Below, in pieces: positions 23,603-36,460 of a stretch of DNA of 64,000 nucleotides (the stretch's first letter is position 1; the number at the start of each line of letters is the position of its first letter). This stretch comes from Carallia brachiata. Lineage: Eukaryota; Streptophyta; Magnoliopsida; Malpighiales; Rhizophoraceae. The notes beneath the pieces were generated by a model, which saw nothing but the letters and a program-made list of their open reading frames with translations, did no database searches and had not been told where the DNA came from. The stretch spans positions 2,713,420 through 2,777,419 of the forward strand of contig JADCRB010000028.1 of NCBI GenBank assembly GCA_021464245.1, given 5' to 3'. The translations under genes and the position numbers were made by a program.

Positions 23603-26381
23603 TTTAGCATCTTTATTCGTTACACAAATGGTCTTATGCAGCTAATAAATGCAAATTACGATCAATTGAACACTTATTAGAGGGAATTGAATGCATTTAA
23701 CACCCCAAAAGGTGTTGAAAAAGGTTTTTACATTGAAATTAAACGTTTTTGTAAGCATTTATACTTCATTTATGTTTAATTTGGGTTAAATAAGCCATTA
23801 AAATCCAAGAAAATCACTTATTTGCATGAAATGAAGTAATTTAGCCTCTTTATGACACAAATGGTCTTATGCAACTAATAATTGCAAATTTTGATCAATT
23901 GCACACTATTAGAGGGAATTGAATGCATTTAACACCCCAAAAGGTGTTGGAAATGGTTTTTGCATTGAAATTAAAAGTTTTTGTAAGCATTTATACTTAA
24001 TTTAAGTTTAATTTGGGTTAAATAAGTCATTAAAATGCAAGAAAATCACTTATTTGCAAGAAATGAAGTGATTTAGCCTCTTTATTCGTGACACAAATGG
24101 TCTTATGCAACCAATAAATGCAAATTTTGATCAATTGCACACTATTGGAGGGAATTGAAAGCATTTAACACCCCAAAAGGTGTTGGAAATGGTTTTTACA
24201 TTGAAAGTAAAGGTTTTTGTAAGCATTTATGCTTAATTTAAGTTTAATTTGGGTTAAATAAGCCATTAAATGCAAGAAAATCACTTATTTTCAAGAAATA
24301 AGTAATTTAGCCTCTTTATTTGAGACACAAATGGTCTTATGCAGCTAATAAATGCAAATTACGATCAATTGAACACTTATTAGAGGGAATTGAATGCATT
24401 TAACACCCCAAAAGGTGTTGGAAATGGTTTTTGCATTGAAATTAAAGGTTTTTTTAAGCATTTAAACTTCATTCAAGTTTAATTTGGGTTAAATAAGCCA
24501 TTAAAATGCAAGAAAATCACTTATTTGCAAGAAATGAAGTAATTTAGCCTCTTTATTCATGACACAAATGGTCTTATGCAACTAATAAATGCAAATTATG
24601 ATCAATTGAACACTTATTAGAGGGAATTGAATGCATTTAACACCCCAAAAGGTGTTGGAAATGGTTTTTGTATTGAAATTAAAGGTTTTTGTAAGCATTA
24701 TATTAATTTAAGTTTAATTTGGTCAAATAAGCCATTAAAATGCAAGAAAATCACTTATTTTCAAGAAATAAGTAATTTAGCCTCTTTATTCGTTACACAA
24801 ATGGTCTTATGCAGCTAATAAATGCAAATTACAATTGAACACTTATTAGAGGGAATTGAATGCATTTAACACCCCAAAAGGTGTTGGAAATGGTTTTTGC
24901 ATTGAAATTAAAGGTTTTTGTAAGCATTTATATTATTTAAGTTTAATTTGGGTTAAATAAGCCATTAAAATGCAAGAAAATCACTTATTTGCAAGAAATA
25001 AGTAATTTAGCCTCTTTTTATGACACAAATGGTCTTATGCAACTAATAATGCAAATTTTGATCAATTGCACACTATTAGAGGGAATTGAATGCATTTAAC
25101 ACCCCAAAAGGTTTGGAAATGGTTTTTGCATTGAAATTAAAAGTTTTTGTAAGCATTTATACTTAATTTAAGTTTAATTTGGGTTAAATAAGTCATTAAA
25201 ATGCAAGAAAATCACTTATTTGCAAGAAATGAAGTGATTTAGCCTCTTTATTCGTGACACAAATGGTCTTATGCAACCAATAAATGCAAATTTTGATCAA
25301 TTGCACACTATTGAGGGAATTGAAAGCATTTAACACCCCAAAAGGTGTTGGAAATGGTTTTTACATTGAAATAAAGGTTTTTGTAAGCATTTATGCTTAA
25401 TTTAAGTTTAATTTGGGTTAAATAAGCCATTAAATGCAAGAAAATCACTTATTTTCAAGAAATAAAGTAATTTAGCCTCTTTATTTGTGACACAAATGGT
25501 CTTATGCAATAATAAATGCAAATTATGATCAATTGAACACTTATTAGAGGGAATTGAATGCATTTAACACCCCAAAAGGTGTTGGAAAAGGTTTTTGTAA
25601 GCATTTATACTTAATTTAAGTTTAATTTGGTTAAATAAGCCATTAAAATGCAAGACAATCACTTATTTTCAAGAAATGAAGTAATTTAGCCTCTTTATTC
25701 ACGACACAAATGGTCTTATGCAGCTAATAAATGCAAATTACGATCAATTGAACACTTATTAGAGGGAATTGAATGCATTTAACACCCCAAAAGGTGTTGG
25801 AAATGGTTTTTGCATTGAAATTAAAGTTTTTGTAAGCATTTATGCTTCATTTAAGTTTAATTTGGGTTAAATAAGCCATTAAAATCTAAGAAAATCACTT
25901 ATTTGCATGAAATGAAGTAATTTAGCCTCTTTATTCATGACACAAATGGTCTTATGCAACTAATAATGCAAATTTTGATCAATTGCACCTATTAGAGGGA
26001 ATTGAATGCATTTAACACCCCAAAAGGTGTTGGAAATGGTTTTTGCATTGAAATTAAAAGTTTTAGTAAGCATTTATACTTAATTTAAGTTTAATTTGGG
26101 TTAAATAAGTCATTAAAATGCAAGAAAATCACTTATTTGCAAGAAATGAAGTATTTAGCCTCTTTATTCGTGACACAAATGGTCTTATGCAACCAATAAA
26201 TGCAAATTTTGATCAATTGCACTTTGGAGGGAATTGAAAGCATTTAACACCCCAAAAGGTGTTGGAAATGGTTTGCATTGAAATTAAAGGTTTTTGTAAG
26301 CATTTATGCTTAATTTAAGTTTAATTTGGGTTAAATAAGCCATTAAATGCAAGAAAATCACTTATTTCAAGAAATAAGTAA

Positions 26382-27540
26382 TTTAGCCTCTTTATTTGTG
26401 ACACAAATGATCTTATGCAACTAATAAATGCAAATTATGATCAATTGAACACTTATTAGAGGGAATTGAATGCATTTAACACCCCAAAAGGTGTTGGAAA
26501 TGGTTTTTGTTGAAATTAAAGGTTTTTGTAAGCATTTATACTTCATTCAAGTTTAATTTGGGTTAAATAAGCCATTGAAATGCAAGACAATCACTTATTT
26601 TCAAGAAATGAAGTAATTTAGCCTCTTTATTCACGACACAAATGGTCTTATGCAGCTAATAAATGCAAATTACGATCAATTGAACACTTATTAGAGGGAA
26701 TTGAATGCATTTAACACCCCAAAAGGTGTTGGAAAGGTTTTTGCATTGAAATTAAAGTTTTTAAGCATTTACTTCATTTAAGTTTAATTTGGGTTAAATA
26801 AGCCATTAAAATCAAGAAAATCACTTATTTGCAGAAATGAAGTAATTTAGCCTCTTTATTCATGACACAAATGGTCTTATGCAACTAATAATGCAAATTT
26901 GATCAATTGCACACTATTAGAGGGAATTGAATGCATTTAACACCCCAAAAGGTGTTGGAAATGGTTTTTGCATTGAAATTAAAGTTTTTGTAAGCATTTA
27001 TACTTAATTTAAGTTTAATTTGGGTTAAATAAGTCATTAAAATGCAAGAAAATCACTTATTTGTAAGAAATGAAGTGATTTAGCCTCTTTATTCGTGACA
27101 CAAATGGTCTTATGCAACTAATAATGCAAATTTTGATCAATTGCACACATTAGGAGGGAATTGAATGCATTTAACACCCCAAAAGGTGTTGGAAATGGTT
27201 TTTACATTGAAAGTAAAAGGTTTTTTAAGCATTTATACTTAATTTAAGTTTAATTTGGGTTAAATAAGTCATTAAAATGCAAGAAAATCACTTATTTTCA
27301 AGAAATGAAGTAATTTAGCCTCTTTATTTGACACAAATGGTCTTATGCAACCAATAAATGCAAATGATCAATTGCAACCTTATTGGAGGGAATTGAATGC
27401 ATTTAACACCCAAAAGGTGTTGGAAATGGTTTTTGCATTGAAATTAAAGGTTTTTTAAGCATTTAACTTATTTAAGTTTAATTTGGGTTAAATAAGCCAT
27501 TAAAATGCAAGAAAATCACTTATTTTCAAGAATGAAGTAA
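26382..27540. repeat. Irregular unit with two hybrid monomers
   Basis: Starts and types: 26382 B, 26617 C, 26846 D, 27079 D/A hybrid, 27314 A/E hybrid. The monomer at 27079 begins CGTGACAC but continues as D (GCAACTAATAATGC) with GAATGC, then turns A-like (TTTTTACATTGAAAGTAAAAGG) and back to D (AAGTCATTAAAATG). The one at 27314 begins as A (GCAACCAATAAATGC) and ends E-like (GGTTTTTTAAGCATTTAAC). The B at 26382 ends CTTCATTCAAG, an E-like tail. These mosaics look like crossover or conversion scars at the edge of the regular 9-mer run. Confidence 0.75.
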
Positions 27541-29398
27541 TTTAGCCTCTTTATTCATGACACAAATGGTCTTATGCAACTAATAAATGCAAATTATGAT
27601 CAATTGAACACTTATTAGAGGGAATTGAATGCATTTAACACCCCAAAAGGTGTTGGAAAAGGTTTTTGTATTGAAAAAAGGTTTTTGTAAGCATTATACT
27701 TAATTTAAGTTTAATTTTGGTCAAATAAGCCATTAAAATGCAAGAAAATCACTTATTTTCAAGAAATAAGTAATTTAGCATCTTTATTCGTTACACAAAT
27801 GGTCTTATGCAGCTAATAAATGCAAATTACGATCAATTGAACACTTATTAGAGGGAATTGAATGCATTTAACACCCCAAAAGGTGTTGGAAATGGTTTTT
27901 GCATTGAAATTAAAGTTTTTGTAAGCATTTATACTTAATTTAAGTTTAATTTGGTCAAATAAGCCATTAAAATGCAAGAAAATCACTTATTTGCAAGAAA
28001 TGAAGTAATTTAGCCTCTTTATTGACACAAATGGTCTTATGCAACTAATAATTGCAAATTTTGATCAATTGCACACTAATTAGAGGGAATTGAATGCATT
28101 TAACACCCCAAAAGGTGTTGGAAATGGTTTTTGCATTGAAATTAAAGTTTTTGTAAGCATTTATACTTAATTTAAGTTTAATTTGGGTTAAATAAGTCAT
28201 TAAAATGCAAGAAAATCACTTATTTGCAAGAAATGAAGTGATTTAGCCTCTTTATTCGTGACACAAATGGTCTTATGCAACCAATAAATGCAAATTTTGA
28301 TCAATTGCACACTTATTGGAGGGAATTGAAAGCATTTAACACCCCAAAAGGTGTTGGAAATGGTTTTTGCATTGAAATTAAAGGTTTTTGTAAGCATTTA
28401 TACTTAATTTAAGTTTAATTTGGGTTAAATAAGCCATTAAATGCAAGAAAATCACTTATTTTCAAGAAATAAAGTAATTTAGCCTCTTTATTTGTGACAC
28501 AAATGGTCTTATGCAACTAATAAATGCAAATTATGATCAATTGAACACTTATTAGAGGGAATTGAATGCATTTAACACCCCAAAAGGTGTTGGAAAAGGT
28601 TTTTGTAAGCATTTATACTTAATTTAAGTTTAATTTGGTCAAATAAGCCATTAAAATGCAAGAAAATCACTTATTTCAAGAAATAAAGTAATTTAGCATC
28701 TTTATTCGTTACACAAATGGTCTTATGCAGCTAATAAATGCAAATTACGATCAATTGAACACTTATTAGAGGGAATTGAATGCATTTAACACCCCAAAAG
28801 GTGTTGGAAATGGTTTTTGCATTGAAATTAAATGTTTTTGTAAGCATTTATACTTCATTTAAGTTTAATTTGGGTTAAATAAGCCATTAAAATCCAAGAA
28901 AATCACTTATTTGCATGAAATGAAGTAATTTAGCCTCTTTATTCATGACACAAATGGTCTTATGCAACTAATAATTGCAAATTTGATCAATTGCACACTA
29001 ATTAGAGGGAATTGAATGCATTTAACACCCCAAAAGGTGTTGGAAATGGTTTTTGCATTGAAATTAAAGTTTTGTAAGCATTTATACTTAATTTAAGTTT
29101 AATTTGGGTTAAATAAGTCATTAAAATGCAAGAAAATCACTTATTTGTAAGAAATGAAGTGATTTAGCCTCTTTATTCGTGACACAAATGGTCTTATGCA
29201 ACCAATAAATGCAAATTTTGATCAATTGCACACCTATTGGAGGGAATTGAAAGCATTTAACACCCCAAAAGGTGTTGGAAATGGTTTTTACATTGAAAGT
29301 AAAGGTTTTTGTAAGCATTTATGCTTAATTTAAGTTTAATTTGGGTTAAATAAGCCATTAAATGCAAGAAAATCACTTATTTTCAAGAAATAAAGTAA
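27541..29398. repeat. Two B-C-D-A tetramers
   Basis: Starts and types: 27541 B, 27774 C, 28009 D, 28242 A; 28478 B (short), 28692 C, 28929 D, 29163 A. The A at 28242 is partly converted: it keeps GCAACCAATAAATGC and GAAAGC but has the D/B-type middle GGTTTTTGCATTGAAATTAAAGG and CATTTATACTTAATT. The C at 27774 ends with TTTGCAAGAAATG rather than TTTGCATGAAATG. Confidence 0.82.
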
Positions 29399-30572
29399 TT
29401 TAGCCTCTTTATTGTGACACAAATGGTCTTATGCAGCTAATAAATGCAAATTACGATCAATTGAACACTTATTAGAGGGAATTGAATGCATTTAACACCC
29501 CAAAAGGTGTTGGAAATGGTTTTTGCATTGAAATTAAAGGTTTTTTAAGCATTTATACTTCATTCAAGTTTAATTTGGGTTAAATAAGCCATTAAAATGC
29601 AAGAAAATCACTTATTTGCAAGAAATGAAGTAATTTAGCCTCTTTATTCATGACACAAATGGTCTTATGCAACTAATAAATGCAAATTATGATCAATTGA
29701 ACACTTATTAGAGGGAATTGAATGCATTTAACACCCCAAAAGGTGTTGGAAATGGTTTTTGTATTGAAATTAAAGGTTTTTGTAAGCATTTATAATTAAT
29801 TTAAGTTTTGGTCAAAAAGCCATTAAAATGCAAGAAAATCACTTATTTTCAAGAAATAAGTAATTTAGCATCTTTATTCGTTACACAAATGGTCTTATGC
29901 AGCTAATAAATGCAAATTACGATCAATTGAACACTTATTAGAGGGAATTGAATGCATTTAACACCCCAAAAGGTGTTGGAAATGGTTTTTGCATTGAAAT
30001 TAAAGGTTTTTGTAAGCATTTATACTTATTTAAGTTTAATTTGGGTTAAATAAGCCATTAAAATGCAAGAAAATCACTTATTTGCAAGAAATGAAGTGAT
30101 TTAGCCTCTTTATTCGTGACACAAATGGTCTTATGCAACCAATAAATGCAAATTTTGATCAATTGCACACTAATTAGAGGGAATTGAATGCATTTAACAC
30201 CCCAAAAGGTGTTGGAAATGGTTTTTGCATTGAAATTAAAAGTTTTTGTAAGCATTTATACTTAATTTAAGTTTAATTTGGGTTAAATAAGTCATTAAAA
30301 TGCAAGAAAATCACTTATTTGCAAGAAATGAAGTGATTTAGCCTCTTTATTCGTGACACAAATGGTCTTATGCAACCAATAAATGCAAATTTTGATCAAT
30401 TGCACACTAATTGGAGGGAATTGAAAGCATTTAACACCCCAAAAGGTGTTGGAAATGGTTTTTACATTGAAAGTAAAGGTTTTTGTAAGCATTTATGCTT
30501 AATTTAAGTTTAATTTGGGTTAAATAAGCCATTAAATGCAAGAAAATCACTTATTTTCAAGAAATAAAGTAA
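29399..30572. repeat. Pentamer E-B-C-(A/D)-A with a hybrid in the D position
   Basis: Starts and types: 29399 E, 29634 B, 29864 C, 30100 A/D hybrid, 30337 A. The C at 29864 ends with the D-type boundary GAAGTGATTTAG. The monomer at 30100 starts as A (CGTGACAC, GCAACCAATAAATGC) and becomes D after TTGCACAC (AATTAGAGGG, GAATGC, AAAAGTTTTTG, AAGTCATTAAAATG). The unit keeps five monomers, so gene conversion or a double exchange is more likely than a simple deletion. Confidence 0.78.
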
Positions 30573-31671
30573 TTTAGCCTCTTTATTGTGACACAAATGG
30601 TCTTATGCAACTAATAAATGCAAATTATGATCAATTGAACACTTATTAGAGGGAATTGAATGCATTTAACACCCCAAAAGGTGTTGGAAAAGGTTTTTGT
30701 AAGCATTTTACTTATTTAATTTAATTTAATTTGGTCAATAAGCCATTAAAATGCAAGAAAATCACTTATTTTCAAGAAATAAGTAATTTAGCATCTTTAT
30801 TCGTTACACAAATGGTCTTATGCAGCTAATAAATGCAAACGATCAATTGAACACTTATTAGAGGGAATTGAATGCATTTAACACCCCAAAAGGTGTTGGA
30901 AAATGGTTTTTGCATTGAAATTAAAGTTTTTGTAAGCATTTATACTTCATTTAAGTTTAATTTGGGTTAAATAAGCCATTAAAATCAAGAAAATCACTTA
31001 TTTGCATGAAATGAAGTAATTTAGCCTCTTTATTCATGACACAAATGGTCTTATGCAACTAATAATGCAAATTTTGATCAATTGCACACTAATTAGAGGG
31101 AATTGAATGCATTTAACACCCCAAAAGGTGTTGGAAATGGTTTTTGCATTGAAATTAAAGTTTTTGTAAGCATTTATACTTAATTTAAGTTTAATTTGGG
31201 TTAAATAAGTCATTAAAATGCAAGAAAATCACTTATTTGCAAGAAATGAAGTGATTTAGCCTCTTTATTCGTGACACAAATGGTCTTATGCAACCAATAA
31301 ATGCAAATTTTGATCAATTGCACACCTATTTGAGGGAATTGAAAGCATTTAACACCCCAAAAGGTGTTGGAAATGGTTTTTACATTGAAAGTAAAGGTTT
31401 TTGTAAGCATTTATGCTTAATTTAAGTTTAATTTGGGTTAAATAAGCCATTTAAATGCAAGAAAATCACTTATTTTCAAGAAATAAAGTAATTTAGCCTC
31501 TTTATTTGTGACACAAATGGTCTTATGCAACTAATAAATGCAAATTATGATCAATTGAACACTTATTAGAGGGAATTGAATGCATTTAACACCCCAAAAG
31601 GTGTTGGAAAAGGTTTTTGTATTGAAATTAAAGGTTTTTGTAAGCATTTATACTTAATTTAAGTTTAATTT
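30573..31671. repeat. B-C-D-A tetramer and partial B up to an N
   Basis: Starts and types: 30573 B (short), 30787 C, 31020 D, 31255 A, 31492 B (full length), cut at 31672. This is the most distal short-form B that I find. The A at 31255 has CCTATTTGAGGG instead of CCTATTGGAGGG. Confidence 0.82.
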
Positions 31672-31672
31672 N
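31672..31672. other. Single N, assembly gap or join with a phase jump
   Basis: Upstream is B at about base 180 of the unit (AAGTTTAATTT). Downstream is A at about base 107 (AGGTGTTGG, then TTTTTACATTGAAAG). Type and phase both change, so sequence of unknown length is missing. Indel density rises sharply just after the N (31.7-33.2 kb). Confidence 0.9.
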
Positions 31673-34600
31673 AGGTGTTGGAAATGGTTTTTACATTGAA
31701 AGTAAAGGTTTTTGTAAGCATTTATGCTTAATTTAAGTTTAATTTGGTTAAAAAGCCATTTAAATGCAAGAAAATCACTTATTTTCAAGAAATAAAGTAA
31801 TTTAGCCTCTTTATTGTGACACAAATGGTCTTATGCAGCGAATAAATGCAATTACGATAAATTGAACACTTATAGAGGGAATTGAATGCATTAACACCCC
31901 AAAATGTTTGGAAATGGTTTTTGCATTGAAATAAGGTTTTTTTAAGCATTTAAACTTCATTCAAGTTTTTATTGGGTTAAATAAGCATTAAAATGCAAAA
32001 AATCACTTATTGCAAGAAATGAAGTAATTTAGCCTCTTTATTTCATGACACAAAGGTCTTATGCAACTATAAATGCAAATTATGATCAATTGAACACTTA
32101 TAAGAGGGAATTGAATGCATTAACACCCCAAAAGGTGTTGGAAAAGGTTTTTATTGAAATTAAAGGTTTTTGTAAGCATTTATACTTAATTTAAGTTTAA
32201 TTTGGTCAAAGCCATTAAAATGCAAGAAAATCACTTATTTTCAAAAATGAAAGTAATTTAGCATCTTTATATCGTTACACAAATGGTCTTATGCAACTAA
32301 TAAATGCAAATTACGATCAATTGAACACTTATTAGAGGGAATTGAATGCATTTAACACCCCAAAAGGTGTTGCAAATGGTTTTTGCATTGAAATTAAACG
32401 TTTTTGTAAGCATTTACACTTCATTTAAGTTTAATTTGGGTAAATAAGCCATTAAAATCAAGAAAAGCACTTATTTGCATGAAATGAAGTAATTTAGCCT
32501 CTTTATTCATGACACAAATGGTCTTATGCAACTAATAATGCAAATTTGATGACAATTGCACACTAATTAGAGGGAATTGAATGCATTAACACCCCAAAAG
32601 GTTGGAAATGTTTTTGCATTGAAATTAAAAGTTTTTGTAAGCATTTACTTAATTTAAGTTTAATTTGGGTTAAATAAGTCATTAAAATGCAAGAAAATCA
32701 CTTATTTGCAAGAAATGAAGTGATTTAGCCTCTTTATTTCGTGACACAATGGTCTTATGCAACCAATAAATGCAAATTTTGATCAATTGCACACTATTGG
32801 AGGGAATTGAAAGCATTTAACACCCCAAAAGGTGTGGAAATGGTTTTTCATTGAAAGTAAAGGTTTGTAAGCATTTATGCTTAATTTAAGTTTAATTTGG
32901 GTTAAATAAGCCATTTAAATGCAAGAAAATCACTTATTTTCAAGAAATAAAGTAATTTAGCCTCTTTATTTGTGACACAAATGGTCTTATGCAACTAAAA
33001 ATGCAAATTATGATCAATTGAACACTTATTAGGGAATTGAATGCATTTAACACCCCAAAAGGTGTTGGAAAAGGTTTTTGTATTGAAGGTTTTAAGCATT
33101 TAATACTTAATTTAAGTTTAATTTTGGTCAAATAAGCCATTAAAATGCAAGAAAATCACTTATTTTCAAGAAATAAGTAATTTAGCATCTTTATTCGTTA
33201 CACAAATGGTCTTATGCAGCTAATAAATGCCAAATTACGATCAATTGAACACTTATTAGAGGGAATTGAAAGCATTTAACACCCCAAAAGGTGTTGAAAA
33301 GGTTTTTGCATTGAAATTAAAGTTTTTGTAAGCATTTATACTTCATTTATGTTTAATTTGGGTTAAATAAGCCATTAAAATCCAAGAAAACACTTATTTG
33401 CATGAAATGAAGTATTTAGCCTCTTTATTCATGACACAAATGGTCTTATGCAACTAATAATTGCAAATTTTGATCATTGCACACTAATTAGAGGGAATTA
33501 AATGCATTTAACACCCCAAAAGGTGTTGGAAATGGTTTTTGCATTGAAATTAAAAGTTTTTGTAAGCATTTATACTTAATTTAAGTTTAATTTGGGTTAA
33601 ATAAGTCATTAAAATGCAAGAAAATCACTTATTTGCAAGAAATGAAGTGATTTAGCCTCTTTATTCGTGACACAAATGGTCTTATGCAACCAATAAATGC
33701 AAATTTTGATCAATTGCACACCTGTTGGAGGGAATCGAAAGCATTTAACACCCCAAAAGGTGTTGGAAATGGTTTTTACATTGAAAGTAAAGGTTTTTGT
33801 AAGCATTTATGCTTAATTTAAGTTTAATTTGGGTTAAATAAGCCATTTAAATGCAAGAAAATCACTTATTTTCAAAAATAAAGTAATTTAGGCCTCTTTA
33901 TTTGACACAAATGGTCTTATGCATAATAAATGCAAATTATGATCAATTGAACACTTATTAGAGGGAATTGAATGCATTTAACACCCCAAAAGGTGTTGGA
34001 AAAGGTTTTTGTATTGAAATTAAAGGTTTTTGTAAGCATTTATACTTAATTTAAGTTTAATTTTGGTCAAAAGCCATTAAATGCAAGAAAATCACTTATT
34101 TTCAAGAAATAAAGTAATTTAGCATCTTTTATTCGTTACACAAATGGTCTTATGCAGCTAATAAATGCAAATTACGATCAATTGAACACTTATTAGAGGG
34201 AATTGAATGCATTTAACACCCCAAAAGGTGTTGAAAAAGGTTTTTACATTGAAATTAAACGTTTTTGTAAGCATTTATACTTCATTTATGTTTAATTTGG
34301 GTTAAATAAGCCATTAAAATCCAAGAAAATCACTTATTTGCATGAAATGAAGTAATTTAGCCTCTTTATTCATGACACAAATGGTCTTATGCAACTAATA
34401 ATTGCAAATTTTGATCAATTGCACACTAATTAGAGGGAATTGAATGCATTTAACACCCCAAAAGGTGTTGGAAATGGTTTTTGCATTGAAATTAAAAGTT
34501 TTTGTAAGCATTTATACTTAATTTAAGTTTAATTTGGGTTAAATAAGTCATTAAAATGCAAGAAAATCACTTATTTGCAAGAAATGAAGTGATTTAGCCT

Positions 34601-35754
34601 CTTTATTCGTGACACAAATGGTCTTATGCAACCAATAAATGCAAATTTTGATCAATTGCACACTAATTAGAGGGAATTGAAAGCATTTAACACCCCAAAA
34701 GGTGTTGGAAATGGTTTTTACATTGAAATAAATTTTGTAAGCATTTATGCTTAATTAAGTTTAATTTGGGTTAAATAAGCCATTTAAATGCAAGAAAATC
34801 ACTTATTTTCAAGAAATAAAGTAATTTAGCCTCTTTATTTGTGACACAAATGGTCTTATGCAACTAATAAATGCAAATTATGATCAATTGAACACTTATT
34901 AGAGGGAATTGAAGTGCATTTAAACCCCAAAAGGTGTTGGAAAGGTTTTTATTGAAATTAAAGGTTTTTGTAAGCATTTATACTTAATTTAAGTTTAATT
35001 TGGGTCAAATAAGCCATTAAAATGCAAGAAAATCACTTATTTTCAAGAAATAAAGTAATTTAGCATCTTTATTCGTTACACAAATGGTCTTATGCAGCTA
35101 ATAAATGCAAATTACGATCAATTGAACACTTATTAGAGGGAATTGAATGCATTTAACACCCCAAAAGGTGTTGAAAATGGTTTTTGCATTGAAATTAAAG
35201 TTTTGTAAGCATTTATACTTCATTTAAGTTTAATTTGGGTTAAATAAGCCATTAAAATCAAGAAAATCACTTATTTGCATGAAATGAAGTAATTTAGCCT
35301 CTTTATTCATGACACAAATGGTCTTATGCAACTAATAATGCAAATTTGATCAATTGCACTAATTAGAGGGAATTGAATGCATTTAACACCCCAAAAGGTG
35401 TTGGAAATGGTTTTTGCATTGAAATTAAAAGTTTTTAAGCATTTATACTTAATTTAAGTTTAATTTGGGTTAAATAAGTCATTAAAATGCAAGAAAATCA
35501 CTTATTTGCAAGAAATGAAGTGATTTAGCCTTTATATTATGACACAAATGGTCTTATGCAACCAATAAATGCAAATTTTGATCAATTGCACACTTTGGAG
35601 GGAATTGAAAGCATTTAACACCCCAAAAGGTGTTGGAAATGGTTTTTACATTGAAAGTAAGGTTTTTGTAAGCATTTATGCTTAATTTAAGTTTAATTTG
35701 GGTTAAATAAGCATTAAATGCAAGAAAATCACTTATTTTCAAGAAATAAAGTAA
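31673..35754. repeat. Pentamer followed by three B-C-D-A tetramers
   Basis: A partial A (31673-31800) is followed by 31801 E, 32028 B, 32257 C, 32493 D, 32724 A; 32956 B, 33181 C, 33415 D, 33651 A; 33887 B, 34118 C, 34356 D, 34593 A; 34825 B, 35059 C, 35293 D, 35524 A. The E carries AAAATGTTTGG and the following B has ACTTATAAGAGGG, both like zone 1. The C at 33181 has ATGCCAAATTACG. The A at 34593 has AATTAGAGGG, a D-type patch. Bases 31.7-33.2 kb show many 1-2 bp losses, and 33.4-34.7 kb is much cleaner. Confidence 0.82.
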
Positions 35755-36460
35755 TTTAGCCTCTTTATTTGTGACACAAATGGTCTTATGCAGCTAATAA
35801 ATGCAAATTACGATCAATTGAACACTTATTAGAGGGAATTGAATGCATTTAACACCCCAAAAGGTGTTGGAAATGGTTTTTGCATTGAAATTAAGGTTTT
35901 TTAAGCATTTAAACTTCATTTAAGTTTAATTTGGGTTAAATAAGCCATTAAAATCCAAGAAAAACTTATTTGCATGAAATGAAGTAATTTAGAGCCTCTT
36001 ATATCATGACACAAATGGTCTTATGCAACTAATAAATTGCAAATTTGATCAATTGACACTAATTAGAGGGAATTGAATGCATTTAACACCCCAAAAGGTG
36101 TTGGAAATGGTTTTTGCATTGAAATTAAAGTTTTTTGTAAGCATTTATACTTAATTTAAGTTTAATTTGGGTTAAATAAGTCATTAAAATGCAAGAAAAT
36201 CACTTATTTGCAAGAAATGAAGTGATTTAGCCTCTTTATATCGTGACAAATGGTCTTATGCAACCAATAAATGCAAATTTTGATCAATTGCACACTTGTT
36301 GGAGAAATTGAAAGCATTTAACACCCCAAAAGGTGTTGGAAATGGTTTTTACATTGAAATAAAGGTTTTGTAAGCATTTATGCTTAATTTAAGTTTAATT
36401 TTGGTCAAAAAGCCATTAAAATAAATGCAAGAAAATCACTTATTTTCAAGAAATAAGTAA
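35755..36460. repeat. Trimer (E/C fusion)-D-A
   Basis: The monomer at 35755 opens as E (TGTGACAC, GCAGCTAAT, CATTTAAACTTCATTT) and closes as C (AAAATCCAAG, TTTGCATGAAATGAAG). It is followed by 35988 D and 36226 A. One fused monomer thus stands where E-B-C would be expected, giving a 706-bp unit. The junction lies within or after CTTCATTTAAG, later than in type G, so this is a separate fusion event. Confidence 0.8.

Larger units (their letters stand above)
20093..26381. repeat. Three 9-monomer super-units (E-B-C-D-A + B-C-D-A)
   Basis: Super-units start at the E monomers 20093, 22211 and 24306, spaced 2,118 and 2,095 bp, and the third ends at 26381. Inner starts: 20330 B, 20567 C, 20803 D, 21042 A, 21277 B, 21511 C, 21747 D, 21982 A; 22447 B, 22681 C, 22914 D, 23150 A, 23387 B (short), 23603 C, 23840 D, 24072 A; 24543 B, 24776 C, 25006 D, 25238 A, 25471 B (short), 25685 C, 25921 D, 26154 A. 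Strict alternation of pentamer and tetramer shows a second level of periodicity. The C at 21511 has a B-like middle (GGAAAATGTTTTTGTATTG). Confidence 0.87.
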
